DNA from: Vibrio natriegens NBRC 15636 = ATCC 14048 = DSM 759
Lineage (GTDB): Bacteria > Pseudomonadota > Gammaproteobacteria > Enterobacterales > Vibrionaceae
DNA length: 64,000 nt
Assembly: GCF_035621455.1 (NCBI RefSeq)
Contig: NZ_CP141822.1
Coordinates: 1,488,001 to 1,552,000, forward strand
Direction of reading: 5' to 3'
The notes under the pieces are model-generated. The model ran no database searches. It saw nothing but the letters and a program-made list of their open reading frames with translations, and was not told where the DNA came from. Both the position numbers and the translations under genes were made by a program. Below, one piece after another: positions 54,827-64,000 of this stretch; position 1 is the first letter of the stretch, and every line of letters starts with the position of its first letter.

Positions 54827-56605
54827 CTAAACCGCTTCTTCCAATTGATTTGCTTCCTCTTCCTCAATTTCTTGTAAATGTCTGCTAGCTTGTTGCAATT
54901 GATACATTTGTGCATAGCGGCCATTTTGTGCAAGAAGTGATTTGTGCGTACCTTTTTCAACTAAATCACCATGATGAAGAACCACAATCTGATCGGCATC
55001 CAAGATCGTAGACAAACGGTGAGCGATCACAATCAAAGTCATATTCTGACGTAATACCGCCAAACTCTTTTGAATCAGAGCTTCAGTGCCTGAGTCAATG
55101 TTTGCCGTTGCTTCATCCAGAATGAGAATTTTTGGTTTCGCCACTAATACCCTTGCTAAAGCGAGCAGTTGCTTCTGACCTGCGGAAAGGTTAGTTTCAC
55201 CCTGACCTAGCTGAGTATCCAGCCCGTTAGGATAACGACGTATCTGCTCCGATAAACCTACCTTATCTAATGCATCCCATATTTCAGTGTCTTCAACGGG
55301 GCGTCCCAAAGAAACGTTCTCCCTAACTGAATCTGGAAGAATGTGAGGGTCTTGCTGAACCATTGCCACGTCTTTACGTAGCACATGCTTGGCTAGCGTA
55401 TTGAGCGGACGGCCATCAATTAGCAATTCGCCAACTTCTGTTGGGTAAAACCCCATTAGCAGCGAGGCTAGGGTACTTTTTCCGCTTCCTGTATGACCAA
55501 CTAAGGCAATAAAGTCTTGATGATCGGCTTTAATAGAGATGTCTTTTAATACTTCTTGCTTTCCATCGTAGCTAAACGTCAGGTTTTTAATCTCGATAGA
55601 TCCCGTTTTGAGAACGGCCTTGTCATCGCCATACGTCTGTTCTTTTGCATCTATGAGTTCGAACACTCGCTCACTCGATACTAGTGCCTGTTGCAATAGA
55701 GCCAGTTGTTGAGTCATTTCAATCAACGGCTCAGTAACGCGACCCAGGTAACTGATGAACGCATAAAGTACACCGACACCAATTACCTCGACGCCATTGA
55801 AACCAAAGATAGCAACCAGGCTCATCAAAGCAAGACCGGCTAACAGATCCATTAATGGACGTAATAGATAGCCGTTTAAACGAATAACTCGCTTGGAAGC
55901 GACTAGGTGCTCTTCCGTTAACTCGTTAAACTGTTTATTAAAACGCTCTTCTTGTTGCATTAACTGAACAACGCTCATCCCTTGGATTGACTCACTTAAG
56001 TTAGCGTTAATGTCAGTGAGCAAGTCACGCATTCTGCGGTAGCTTTCTGTACTGAGTTGCTTAAACAGATACATAAAACCAATCACGATTGGAAGTAGCA
56101 CCAAAACAACCAGTGTGAGCTGCCAGCTCATAAAGAACATAACCCCCAGCATTACGAGGATCATCACGGCATTTTTTACTACCGTCGCAATCAAGAGCTC
56201 ATAGAACTGCTGGAGAGATTCGGTATCGTTAGTAATTCGCGAGACCAACTTTCCTGCGGGTGTGTAATCGAAGGCAGAAAGCGGCTGTTTGATCACGCCA
56301 GCGAACACTTGCTTACGAATCGTTTTAATGGTGTTGGTTGCGACCATACTGAACTGCAATGACTGCAAGTATTGAAAAGTCGCTGAAATCACCTGAAGTG
56401 CAATGTAGCCTGCAGCTAACGTGATCAAGACACCTTGCGAGTAATCCCCTTTGGCAATGTGTTCATCAATAAAATATTGAATCAACCAAGGCCCACCTGC
56501 GCTGGCTAATGCGGCGATAAACAGCAGACCTAACCCCTTGAGCATCGGTTTTGGCTGGGACAATGGGTAAGACAACAACCGCCTAAATGTACTCGTCTGT
56601 TTCAT
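54827..56605 (-). CDS. mdlB: ABC exporter half-transporter, MdlB-like
   Basis: A 592-residue half-transporter: six membrane helices (about 20-310), then an ATPase with Walker A LVGHTGSGKSTLASLLMG, signature LSAGQKQLLALARVL and Walker B ILILDEATANIDSG. LSAGQ in place of LSGGQ is common in MdlB. It follows its partner without a gap (TAG then ATG), with AGGAGGAA overlapping the partner end. The pair is a heterodimeric multidrug/lipid-type exporter; substrate unknown. Confidence 0.9.
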   Translation of the reverse strand: MKQTSTFRRLLSYPLSQPKPMLKGLGLLFIAALASAGGPWLIQYFIDEHIAKGDYSQGVLITLAAGYIALQVISATFQYLQSLQFSMVATNTIKTIRKQVFAGVIKQPLSAFDYTPAGKLVSRITNDTESLQQFYELLIATVVKNAVMILVMLGVMFFMSWQLTLVVLVLLPIVIGFMYLFKQLSTESYRRMRDLLTDINANLSESIQGMSVVQLMQQEERFNKQFNELTEEHLVASKRVIRLNGYLLRPLMDLLAGLALMSLVAIFGFNGVEVIGVGVLYAFISYLGRVTEPLIEMTQQLALLQQALVSSERVFELIDAKEQTYGDDKAVLKTGSIEIKNLTFSYDGKQEVLKDISIKADHQDFIALVGHTGSGKSTLASLLMGFYPTEVGELLIDGRPLNTLAKHVLRKDVAMVQQDPHILPDSVRENVSLGRPVEDTEIWDALDKVGLSEQIRRYPNGLDTQLGQGETNLSAGQKQLLALARVLVAKPKILILDEATANIDSGTEALIQKSLAVLRQNMTLIVIAHRLSTILDADQIVVLHHGDLVEKGTHKSLLAQNGRYAQMYQLQQASRHLQEIEEEEANQLEEAV

Positions 56606-58348
56606 CTATTCCTCCTCCATTGCCTGTTCTAGTTTCTGGTACTGAAGCATTTCCGCGTACCATCCTTGGTTTTGCTCTAATAGATGATGACGACCACGCT
56701 CGGTAATATGACCGTGATTGAGGACGATAATCTCATCAGCCGATTTGAGTGCTGTTAAACGATGAGCAATCACGATTAAGGCTTGATCACGATAATGTGT
56801 TTCAAGGTTCTTCAGGATTTGGTGCTCAGTACGTCCATCGACAGCAGACAAGGCATCATCCAGAACAAGGACCTGAGCATTGAGTAACATGGCTCGCGCA
56901 ATCGCAATACGCTGTTTTTGGCCACCAGAAAGCGTGATGCCTTTTTCGCCCACTTCGGTGTTGTATCCGTCTGGAAACTTCTCAATGTCATCGTGAATAC
57001 AGGCCAGTTTTGCTGCTCGGTACACTTCTTCTTTAGACGCATTTGGATTACCCAATGCGATATTGTCAAAGATCGATTTTGAGAACAGGAATGGGCTTTG
57101 ATTTACCACAGCAAAGCGATTTCGCCATTGCGGAAGTTGAGCGTCTTTAATTGATACATCACCGAATTTAATCGTGCCGTTTTCCAAATCATGCTGACGG
57201 AAAAGTAGCGTCAATAATGTTGATTTGCCGCTTCCAACCGGGCCAGCAATACCTAACATTTTTCCTGGCTCTAACGTCACATTGATATCCGCCAGGGCTG
57301 GCGGTAAATCCGTTGACCAGTGAAACGTATCGATATTGATTTGCAGGGGCAGAGGCTTATCTTGCAGCAGAGTGTCGCCACTGACAATTTCAGGTTGCTC
57401 ATCAAAGATCTCTTGCAGACGATTCCATGCCGCCGAGCCACGTTCCAAAATGTTGAATAGGAAAGCAAACGCCAACATTGGCCAAATCATAAGGCCCAGA
57501 TACATAGTGAAAGCGGTTAAGTCACCAAGAGAGAGCTCACCCTTATCGACGAGGTACGCACCTGCAGCGACGCTAAGTAAAAAGGAGATGCCAATAGTCA
57601 GTTGGATAGCTGGGTCAAAACGCGCATCCACACGCGCAACTGCGATATTCTTCGCGCCTGTGTCGTCCACTACATCTTCGAAACGCTGTTGCTCTTGCTT
57701 CTCTAGGCCGAACGCACGCAGCATACGAACACCGTTCAATGACTCTTGAGTCATATCTGACATTGTAGAAAAAGCTTCTTGCGCTATGCGGAAACGTTGG
57801 TGAAGGATACGCACAATATAGAAAATGACGATGGCAAGAAACGGCATAGGCAAAAGCGCCATAACCGTTAATTTCCAGCTAACTTGAGTCACCATCACGA
57901 TAAGAACGGCAATACCTGTAATTAACGAATCTGCGGCGGTAAGCACACCTTCGCCAGCGGTCATGACAATGTTTCTGACATCATTGGTACCGCGAGCCAT
58001 TAAGTCGCCAGTTTTGTAACGTTCAAAAAAGCGCGGTGGTTGAGTTGAAAGGTGTCGGTAAAGCTTGTTACGAAGGATGGTTCCTAACTCCCAACTCGCG
58101 CCAAACAGCCATATACGCCACAATATTCTGCATACGTAGATCGTAACGAATATTGCGGTAAGACCAGACAACCACATAATTAACGTGCTTGTTTCTAAAG
58201 TGTTATCGACGACACCATCAACAATCACGCCTACCGCTTTTGGCGGTATCAGTTGGAGGACAGAGATCAGTGCCAATAGTAAAATAGAGCCAACGTAGTG
58301 TTTCCATTTCTGTTTGAAATACCAACGTAGCTGCCAGAAAATTCTCAT
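56606..58348 (-). CDS. mdlA: ABC exporter half-transporter, MdlA-like
   Basis: A 580-residue half-transporter: membrane domain (about 15-310), Walker A IAGPVGSGKSTLLTLLF, signature LSGGQKQRIAIARAM and Walker B VLVLDDALSAVDGRT. Asp rather than Glu at the catalytic carboxylate (LDDALSAVD) suggests a degenerate ATP site, as in other heterodimers. The start MRIFWQLR at 58348 has GGGAGGCGG just upstream, better than the ATG at 58360. Confidence 0.9.
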   Translation of the reverse strand: MRIFWQLRWYFKQKWKHYVGSILLLALISVLQLIPPKAVGVIVDGVVDNTLETSTLIMWLSGLTAIFVTIYVCRILWRIWLFGASWELGTILRNKLYRHLSTQPPRFFERYKTGDLMARGTNDVRNIVMTAGEGVLTAADSLITGIAVLIVMVTQVSWKLTVMALLPMPFLAIVIFYIVRILHQRFRIAQEAFSTMSDMTQESLNGVRMLRAFGLEKQEQQRFEDVVDDTGAKNIAVARVDARFDPAIQLTIGISFLLSVAAGAYLVDKGELSLGDLTAFTMYLGLMIWPMLAFAFLFNILERGSAAWNRLQEIFDEQPEIVSGDTLLQDKPLPLQINIDTFHWSTDLPPALADINVTLEPGKMLGIAGPVGSGKSTLLTLLFRQHDLENGTIKFGDVSIKDAQLPQWRNRFAVVNQSPFLFSKSIFDNIALGNPNASKEEVYRAAKLACIHDDIEKFPDGYNTEVGEKGITLSGGQKQRIAIARAMLLNAQVLVLDDALSAVDGRTEHQILKNLETHYRDQALIVIAHRLTALKSADEIIVLNHGHITERGRHHLLEQNQGWYAEMLQYQKLEQAMEEE

Positions 58349-58730
58349 TCCGCCTCCCAACTTAACTGATTGAAATTATTATGGAACCATTATTGGGCGA
58401 AATGAAAAGTTTACAAGCACAAATATTGAGCAAACATAAATACGATATTTTGTATTGATTTTGAATATATGCTCTATCGAATTTCTCACTTTATTACTGC
58501 AACCCGCCAATGTAACAAAATTATGTGAAATTCATGTTAATAGGGTGGTTTTGGTGGTTCAGAGTGAATTGGTAACTTAAAGCGTTAAAACATAACTTTA
58601 ACTGAGTTTAATCAACGCTTTAAGCCGGAATAAACTTGTGTTTTGAGAGAAAAGCGCGGCGTTAACCTAAGCTCAGAATAAGCTACCCAACCAAGCTTAG
58701 GTAAAAAAAGATAAGCACAGTCGTTACCAA
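58349..58730. other. intergenic region upstream of mdlA
   Basis: No gene seen. The region is AT-rich and should hold the mdlA promoter. A 9-bp inverted repeat (ACCTAAGCT 58665-58673, AGCTTAGGT 58694-58702) with a 20-base spacer lies close to the end of the Tag-like gene; on the minus strand it has no T-run. Confidence 0.35.
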
Positions 58731-59417
58731 TTAGACGCGATTATCACCCGTGCTAAATGCGATGATTTGGCTGATTTCTGTGAGGCTTCGGTCACTCTCT
58801 TTTTGCCACTGAATAAAGGCTTTATTGGCTGCGTCCAGAGATTTCTTGGTGTCTTTACCACCTTCAATGATCTTGCAGTTGCGCAGGTAAGCCTCTACAT
58901 CGTTCGAGATGATAAATGTGTCTGCACCCATTTGGCGTAAGGTATATGGCCCTGTATTTCCGCCCAAGCGTTTGCCGTGTTTTTTTAAATAAGCCCAAAG
59001 TTCGGTGATATTCTCTTGAGGCCAATCTGCAACCATTTTACCGAATGAGCCGTATTCAATGCTCGCTTCATGGATCATGCGAGCGTTAGCGGGAATCGAC
59101 ATCACTTTTGTCAGGTGGCGAATGATACGTTCGTCTGTCGCTTTTGTTTCCCACTGTTCGTCAGAAAGCATAAGTAATGGCTCGATTTTGAAACCAAAAA
59201 AGACCTCTTCAAAGTTTGGCCATTTTTTTCGTACCACACTCCATGAAATGCCACTTTGAAATACTTTCATTGAAAATGCAGCTAACCAACGGTCATCAGG
59301 AATAGCGGCTAACTCTGTTTTACTTAACGGGTGAGTAAGCAGGGCTTCAAGTTGGTCTTTACCGCCTTTACGTTCGGCGGCGCGTTGGTAAATCGCGCCA
59401 AATTTTTCAATGGTCAT
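58731..59417 (-). CDS. Tag-family (3-methyladenine DNA glycosylase I-like) protein, atypical
   Basis: A 228-residue HhH-type protein clearly related to E. coli Tag: SGISWSVVRKKWPNFEEVFF aligns with AGLSWITVLKKRENYRACFH, and LKKHGKRLGGNTGPYTLRQM with LKKRGFKFVGTTICYSFMQA. However, the catalytic Glu38 region reads FSMKVFQSG, with Lys in place of Glu, and the zinc ligands of Tag (two Cys and two His) are absent, with SNDVEAYLRNC where NDHVVGC would be. It may have another base specificity or be a non-catalytic binder. The start MTIEKFGAIYQRAA at 59417 is chosen by family alignment. Divergent from the 64-residue gene. Confidence 0.8.
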   Translation of the reverse strand: MTIEKFGAIYQRAAERKGGKDQLEALLTHPLSKTELAAIPDDRWLAAFSMKVFQSGISWSVVRKKWPNFEEVFFGFKIEPLLMLSDEQWETKATDERIIRHLTKVMSIPANARMIHEASIEYGSFGKMVADWPQENITELWAYLKKHGKRLGGNTGPYTLRQMGADTFIISNDVEAYLRNCKIIEGGKDTKKSLDAANKAFIQWQKESDRSLTEISQIIAFSTGDNRV

Positions 59418-59503
59418 AAAAGAAGTTAGCCTTAGTAGATGTCGATGTTTGCCAAACATACTACGCTTAAGTTGCTGAATCGTAAATTGATGGAGTGTCA
59501 CAA

Positions 59504-59698
59504 ATGAAGAAGGTCACATTAACGTTTGTTGGAGAAGGTTCGGAGCGCATCGCAGAGAAATTTTATACTTGGTTAGCTGATGGCGGATTAGAAGACAGCT
59601 TGATTGAGACACTTTCGGATCGCGAAGTCTCAGTGGTCGGCATCAGTGACATGGATAACGAAACGCGTGATGTGGTGATTACGACAGAGTTGAATTAA
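59504..59698 (+). CDS. small conserved-type hypothetical protein
   Basis: A 64-residue, acidic, alpha/beta protein: KKVTLTFVGEGSERIAEKFY, later VSVVGISDMDNETRDVVITT. TGGAGTG lies about eight bases before the ATG at 59504. The regular strand-helix-strand pattern argues for a real product. No function recognised. It is divergent from the Tag-like gene (86-base spacer) and ended by the terminator at 59727. Confidence 0.75.
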   Translation: MKKVTLTFVGEGSERIAEKFYTWLADGGLEDSLIETLSDREVSVVGISDMDNETRDVVITTELN

Positions 59699-59726
59699 CC
59701 CGTTGTTTGTAGAGAAATCAGATAAA

Positions 59727-59763
59727 ACAAAGCCCTTCAACGAAGGGCTTTGTGCATTTTTTT
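59727..59763. terminator. strong intrinsic terminator
   Basis: Perfect 12-bp stem ACAAAGCCCTTC / GAAGGGCTTTGT with a three-base loop, followed by GCA and a seven-T run. Serves the small gene; on the minus strand it can also act for the Hsp70-family gene. Confidence 0.9.
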
Positions 59764-59785
59764 AGCATTTCTATGGAGAAAAAGC

Positions 59786-62608
59786 TTAGTGATGAACCAG
59801 CGTTAAACCACTTGGGAGTGCATCACCGAACACACGCTTCGATTCACTATCAGAAAGTTCTTTCACTTCTTCAACCAAAGAGACCCAAGACTCAGGTACT
59901 TTACTTTGTTTCAGCTTCGCCAGAACCTGCTCGCGATAGTCATCTGAGATGTCGAACAGGCGGTCTCCTGTTTTACGACAAATCATGACAGCCGCAAACG
60001 CGATCATTGGTTCTTTTTGCCAGTTTTGATCTAACAGTTTTGGAAGCCACTGTTCTGCTTGCTCACGGGGAATAACATTGTGCTGGCTGCCGTATAGCGG
60101 AGTACGAGATGCAAGTCGGCCCATTGCCCACCAGTGTGCTTGTTGGAATTGATTTTGGTTAATGGCTTTACTCAGGAACCACGTTGCCAAAAGCACTTTA
60201 TCTTCGACTTCCAGATTTTCCAACGACGCTGACAGCCGAACCATTGACTCGTAGCCCATGTCTTGCGCAGCTTTGGCGGATTGTGGATTCTTCATTGCGC
60301 CTGGGTGCAGATATTTCGCAATGTCAGCCAAAATCGTTTCTTGCTGTTCCTGGTTTAAGCCACCAGCAATACGACGCCAGAATACCCACCAGTCTGTCCA
60401 TCCTTGATGGTTTTTAAACTGAATGTTTTGTTGGTAAAGTCCCCAAATTTGTTCGATACGCCAAGAATCGGTTGGATCACCAAACCCCGGGCGCAGTGCA
60501 AAGCCCGCAAGTCGAAGCCAGTTCTTTTCATGTTGCTCTGAACGACGGCGGCGTTTTCTGCCTTGAGCAAATGCATCGAATAGCTGACGAAGCGTTGTGA
60601 AGTCCCATTCATCACGCTTACCCAGTTTCTTCTCAAGATCTTTCGCTAACGTTTTGATCTCTTTGCTGTCGGCGCTTTTCTTATTACCGCTGTAAAGACG
60701 AGCCACCAGCTCCTTACACTCATTCAACTTTGGATGAAGTTGTACGTCTTCGTTGTCGTCTGCTTGTTTGTTACGTACTTCAAACTCTAGCGCCCAACGT
60801 TTAGTGTCGTCTTCTGCGCTGACACATTCCATTTTGAGTGTGCCCACTTCCGTTAACTGGCAAGCGAGTTGTACCTCGACACGCTCTTTTTGATTTGCGT
60901 GCAGCTCAGCACCTTCGCCTTCTAATGTGGTGATGTACGGCGGAAGTGGAACAAATAAGTCAGGATCAACGTCAACCATCACACCATTTTGAATCGCAGT
61001 GTTGTTGGTCAGAGTATCGTGGGTTGAGGTAAGAAGATTAAATCGAACCGGCTCGCCAAGTGTAAGCGAGAATCGACGACCACTTAAGCGAATCTCATGG
61101 CCTTCTTCCGTCCCTTTTGCGAGCAAACAAAGGGCTTTGCCCATTTTGTTTTTCTCTTGCAGGTGCAGGAAGTAAGAACGAGCGGCACCACCACCGATTT
61201 TTAGCTGGGCTCCCCGTCGTGCTTTACCAAAGGCAACGGCACCAAGTGCGACAGACCAATCAGGATGCGGGTTATCCAAAACCGTGACAGGAGCGCCGCG
61301 CCAGTCTGAGAGTAGGGTAGTGACACGCTCTGTGACAAGGTCGCTGTTAAACACACCACCATTGAGTAGTAAGCCGACCGGAATCGCGTTTTGTTTTTCG
61401 TCTTCTATGCCAAGAGCAGATCGCGACACTTGCTGATGCTGAGTTAGGAACTCGGCTACGTGTTTACTTACTGCAGGATCTGCAACGTAAGGCAACCCAA
61501 ACTCGACAACGGCACTGCGTCGTTTGTCGGGTACTTCATTAAATTCAGAAAGCGGGAAGAAGCCATCCAGGGCAATCTGGTGTACTTCTTGTTTACTCAG
61601 CGCAATGCTCTTGGTACCACCAAGCAGTTTTGAGCCGCTACCCAGCATGGTGATTTTAACTTCTTCAGGTGCATTTGAAGAAAGCAGGTTCTCTTTCGCT
61701 TTTCGGGTCTGCTGAATCAGCTTTGTTAGGCTTGCAGCTGTCAGCTTTTTGTTCTGATTGAAGCGGCTTTCTGCGAGGTGCGCGAGTGCTAAGTCGAGGT
61801 TGTCACCGCCCAGCATGAGATGTTCACCAACGCCTATACGGTCAAGGGCCAGCTCACTCTCGCTGTCATTACTTTGTTTGAACTTAGCCTCAATCAAACT
61901 TAAGTCGGTAGTACCACCACCCACGTCACAGACAAGGATCAGCGGTAGGTCTTTGAGTTCGTCGGCCGCCGTTTGTTGATGGCGTGCATACCAGTCGTAA
62001 CATACCGCTTGTGGCTCTTCGAGTAGGACGATCTTCTTCAATCCGGCAAGCTCGGCCGCTTCAAGGGTGAGTTTACGTGCCGTTTCATCGAACGATGCAG
62101 GGACGGTGACCACGACGTCTTGGTCTTCCAGCTTGTTACTCGGATGACGATAGTTCCATGCCTGGCGGATGTGATTCAGATAACTTGCGCTGGCAATTAC
62201 GGGTGAGACTTTATCAACGTCTTGCGCGCCAGCCCAAGGAAGAATGTCTGAGCTACGGTCGACCGCTTGATGGGAGAGCCAACTTTTTGCGCTCGATACC
62301 TGACGTCCTTCGACTTTCGCACCTAGTTCACGTGCCCATTCACCGACGATGACATTTTTAATGTCGCCAGAAACAGGCTGATTTTCCCAAGGCAAGGTTA
62401 AATCAGACGGGGAAATTTGTCCCTGAGCCGGGTGGTAACGAAAAGAGGGTAACAGCGGTTTACGAACCACTTCACCAGGACCAATTAACTGGTCGATATC
62501 AAATAGGGATACTTCGGATTGTTCAAGGTTGTCGGTGATTTCACAATAGGCGACCACAGTATTTGTCGTGCCAAGGTCAATACCAACTAGAAAACGAGGA
62601 GATGCCAT
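59786..62608 (-). CDS. Hsp70-family protein 1 (DUF3731-type C-terminus)
   Basis: A 940-residue Hsp70-like ATPase with all actin-fold motifs: FLVGIDLGTTNTVVAYCEI, VVVTVPASFDETARKLTLEA, LILVCDVGGGTTDLSLIEAK and LLLNGGVFNSDLV. After about residue 500 it departs from DnaK: a short beta domain, then about 300 helical residues (KRRRRSEQHEKNWLRLAGFA, FGDPTDSWRIEQIWGLYQQN), a C-terminal domain typical of large Hsp70-family proteins in proteobacteria (DUF3731). There is no EEVD-like tail. Tandem with a second Hsp70-family gene. Confidence 0.88.
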   Translation of the reverse strand: MASPRFLVGIDLGTTNTVVAYCEITDNLEQSEVSLFDIDQLIGPGEVVRKPLLPSFRYHPAQGQISPSDLTLPWENQPVSGDIKNVIVGEWARELGAKVEGRQVSSAKSWLSHQAVDRSSDILPWAGAQDVDKVSPVIASASYLNHIRQAWNYRHPSNKLEDQDVVVTVPASFDETARKLTLEAAELAGLKKIVLLEEPQAVCYDWYARHQQTAADELKDLPLILVCDVGGGTTDLSLIEAKFKQSNDSESELALDRIGVGEHLMLGGDNLDLALAHLAESRFNQNKKLTAASLTKLIQQTRKAKENLLSSNAPEEVKITMLGSGSKLLGGTKSIALSKQEVHQIALDGFFPLSEFNEVPDKRRSAVVEFGLPYVADPAVSKHVAEFLTQHQQVSRSALGIEDEKQNAIPVGLLLNGGVFNSDLVTERVTTLLSDWRGAPVTVLDNPHPDWSVALGAVAFGKARRGAQLKIGGGAARSYFLHLQEKNKMGKALCLLAKGTEEGHEIRLSGRRFSLTLGEPVRFNLLTSTHDTLTNNTAIQNGVMVDVDPDLFVPLPPYITTLEGEGAELHANQKERVEVQLACQLTEVGTLKMECVSAEDDTKRWALEFEVRNKQADDNEDVQLHPKLNECKELVARLYSGNKKSADSKEIKTLAKDLEKKLGKRDEWDFTTLRQLFDAFAQGRKRRRRSEQHEKNWLRLAGFALRPGFGDPTDSWRIEQIWGLYQQNIQFKNHQGWTDWWVFWRRIAGGLNQEQQETILADIAKYLHPGAMKNPQSAKAAQDMGYESMVRLSASLENLEVEDKVLLATWFLSKAINQNQFQQAHWWAMGRLASRTPLYGSQHNVIPREQAEQWLPKLLDQNWQKEPMIAFAAVMICRKTGDRLFDISDDYREQVLAKLKQSKVPESWVSLVEEVKELSDSESKRVFGDALPSGLTLVHH

Positions 62609-62626
62609 ACAAACCTTCGTGTATTT

Positions 62627-62654
62627 AAAAACGGCACCCGATTGGATGCCGTTT
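62627..62654 (-). terminator. intrinsic terminator between the Hsp70-family genes
   Basis: On the minus strand the stem AAACGGCA / TGCCGTTT with a ten-base loop ends in TTTTT. It lies between the upstream and downstream Hsp70-family genes and should reduce read-through. Confidence 0.7.
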
Positions 62655-62663
62655 GATTTCTAT

Positions 62664-64000
62664 TTATTCTTCTTCGTTTGAGTCACTTTTTGCGTCTTCA
62701 CGCACATCGAACTCAACGTGCCATTTTTGACCGTTATCGGCGGCAATTGCTTCCAGGTAAAGCGTACCAAGTTCTGTCACGCGAGATGCCAGAGTGACAG
62801 GAACCACTTCGCCCTCACGACGACCTTCGGATACTGGTAGCGTTACTTGAATTTCTGGCAACTCTTCTAGCTCTTCTGGTGCCCAGTGATCAAGATGTGT
62901 ACCTGCTAGGTCATCACGACGTACTGTCGAACCAAAGAACTGGAAGTTTACTGGTTGGCCGATAACCAAACCAAACTCTTGGCTTGGTACGTCAACACTT
63001 GAGCCTTCTTCCATACCAAATGGTGCCACACATAGGGCTTCCATTGGAGGTGCCATTCCAGGAATCGCTGGCATTGCGCTTTCGATACCTACGTAGTAAG
63101 CCGAAGCAATACCGCCGCGAATACGAACGCCCTGACCACGACGAACTGAGCCGTAGTAAGCCGCACCACTTGCTACTGCAAGATCGAGATCAACGCCAGT
63201 CAGACGTTTCGCCATTTCTGCATCTGCTTCAAGCAACCATTCGTTAATGGTGTCTTCTAAGCGAGAGGCCAATAGCGTTGATTTCAGTACACCACCGTTA
63301 AACAGAATCGCGGTTGGTTTGATGAAATCTGCTGATTGAGTAGCTTCAGCGCCTGGCATACCCGGCATGTTCGCAAATGGGTTGTAGTCTTGAGCGGGTG
63401 CAGACTCACCACCGCCTTGTGCGTTTGCTTGCTTAGACAAGAATGCAGCAATGTGACGCGTGATACCTGCATCCTGAGCATAAGGCAGGCCCATCTGCGT
63501 CAGTGCACCACGGTTACGCTGAACAGGGTGATCAGTAATCGCAACTTGTGGGAAGAAACCATCAACCAGCGTTTGCTGTACTTCTTCCTGCGTCAGTTCG
63601 GTCTTAAGCGTTGCGCCAAGCAGTTTAGAGCCACGGCTAGGAACAACGATTGGCACAGATTGCAGCTCGCTGTCGTTCAGAAGCGCTTCTTTGGCATCGC
63701 GGCAAGCGTGTGTCATTGCCTGAACTTGCCACGGTTGTAGATCTTTACCTTCTTGCGCAAGCTTCATTTTCAAGCGGTACGCAAGGGCAAGGTCCATGTT
63801 GTCACCGCCAAGTAGGATATGTTCGCCTACTGCGATACGGCTAAGACTCAGGTTACCGTCGTCTTCAGTTACTTCCACCAAAGATAGGTCGGTTGTACCA
63901 CCACCGATATCAACCACCAGAACGATATCGCCGACTTCAACTTCGTCACGCCATTTGTCGTTGCTGTTGTCGATCCAGTTGTAAAGCGCAGCCTGAGGCT
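62664..64000 (-). CDS. Hsp70-family protein 2, C-terminal part
   Basis: The last 445 or so codons of a second Hsp70-family protein; the start is beyond the right edge. The frame is open through the edge and reads EPQAALYNWIDNSNDK and LVVDIGGGTTDLSLVEV, the second phosphate loop. The Met at 63917 is internal and is not the start. ILFNGGVLKSTLLASRLEDT follows, and the protein ends in a short beta domain and an acidic tail (KSDSNEEE) about where DnaK would start its lid. A glycine/proline-rich insertion (GGGESAPAQDYNPFANMPGM) is unusual. It differs from its neighbour by lacking the long helical C-terminus. Confidence 0.85.
   Translation of the reverse strand, partial: PQAALYNWIDNSNDKWRDEVEVGDIVLVVDIGGGTTDLSLVEVTEDDGNLSLSRIAVGEHILLGGDNMDLALAYRLKMKLAQEGKDLQPWQVQAMTHACRDAKEALLNDSELQSVPIVVPSRGSKLLGATLKTELTQEEVQQTLVDGFFPQVAITDHPVQRNRGALTQMGLPYAQDAGITRHIAAFLSKQANAQGGGESAPAQDYNPFANMPGMPGAEATQSADFIKPTAILFNGGVLKSTLLASRLEDTINEWLLEADAEMAKRLTGVDLDLAVASGAAYYGSVRRGQGVRIRGGIASAYYVGIESAMPAIPGMAPPMEALCVAPFGMEEGSSVDVPSQEFGLVIGQPVNFQFFGSTVRRDDLAGTHLDHWAPEELEELPEIQVTLPVSEGRREGEVVPVTLASRVTELGTLYLEAIAADNGQKWHVEFDVREDAKSDSNEEE

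Overview
The window looks like a chromosomal segment of a marine gammaproteobacterium, most likely a Vibrio. This rests on the gene families, the moderate GC content, intact E. coli-type regulatory sites (TyrR boxes, a LexA box, an MhpR-type operator) and the small conserved proteins. Genus is an inference; there is no rRNA or tRNA in the window to anchor it.

Layout. (1) 1-5277, minus strand: the distal part of an extracellular contractile injection system (eCIS, Afp/PVC/MAC type): cap protein, an unknown protein, a single sheath, two tube proteins, a DUF5908 protein, a LysM protein and the start of the spike gene, which runs off the left edge. (2) 5483-6351: two small unknown genes. (3) 6487-18023: an allantoin-utilisation island with two divergent operons. 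Allantoinase, a hydantoin/allantoin-type racemase and a GntR regulator lie on the minus strand. A permease, amidase, oxamate amidohydrolase-like protein, ureidoglycine-glyoxylate aminotransferase, allantoate amidohydrolase, a DUF5718-like protein and a split CHR-family transporter lie on the plus strand. The divergent region holds two identical operator palindromes, a sigma-54-like promoter and NtrC-like sites. (4) 18597-27221: a complete mhp pathway (mhpABCDFE, a transporter and mhpR) for 3-(3-hydroxyphenyl)propionate, with a recognisable MhpR operator. A truncated phosphatase gene at 27313-27564 may mark the edge of this insertion. (5) 27755-28363: an esterase. (6) 28440-44431: a urea scavenging block. 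A transporter-like sensor kinase and a LuxR-type response regulator are divergent from a 12-13 gene urtABCDE-ureDABCEFG-ureJ operon. (7) 44808-48027: an SLC13-type transporter with a cyclic-nucleotide-domain histidine kinase and a single-domain response regulator. (8) 48757-59698: ordinary chromosomal genes, including a LysR regulator, a 2OG-Fe(II) oxygenase, tyrP with two TyrR boxes, a degenerate HD-GYP protein, a small gene behind a LexA box, mdlAB-like ABC exporters and an unusual Tag-family protein. (9) 59786-64000: two tandem divergent Hsp70-family genes, the second cut by the right edge.

How it works together. Regions 3 and 6 both release ammonia from organic nitrogen (allantoin and urea), and region 4 supplies carbon from phenylpropanoid breakdown products, which fits a scavenger of plant, algal or animal detritus. 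Regulation is local: each catabolic block carries its own regulator, and the allantoin block also shows signs of global nitrogen control. The least explained items are the eCIS protein at 3887-4693, the NCS1-like transporter fused to a hybrid kinase with a cysteine-rich module, the LexA-controlled 72-residue protein and the Tag homologue lacking its expected active-site residues.
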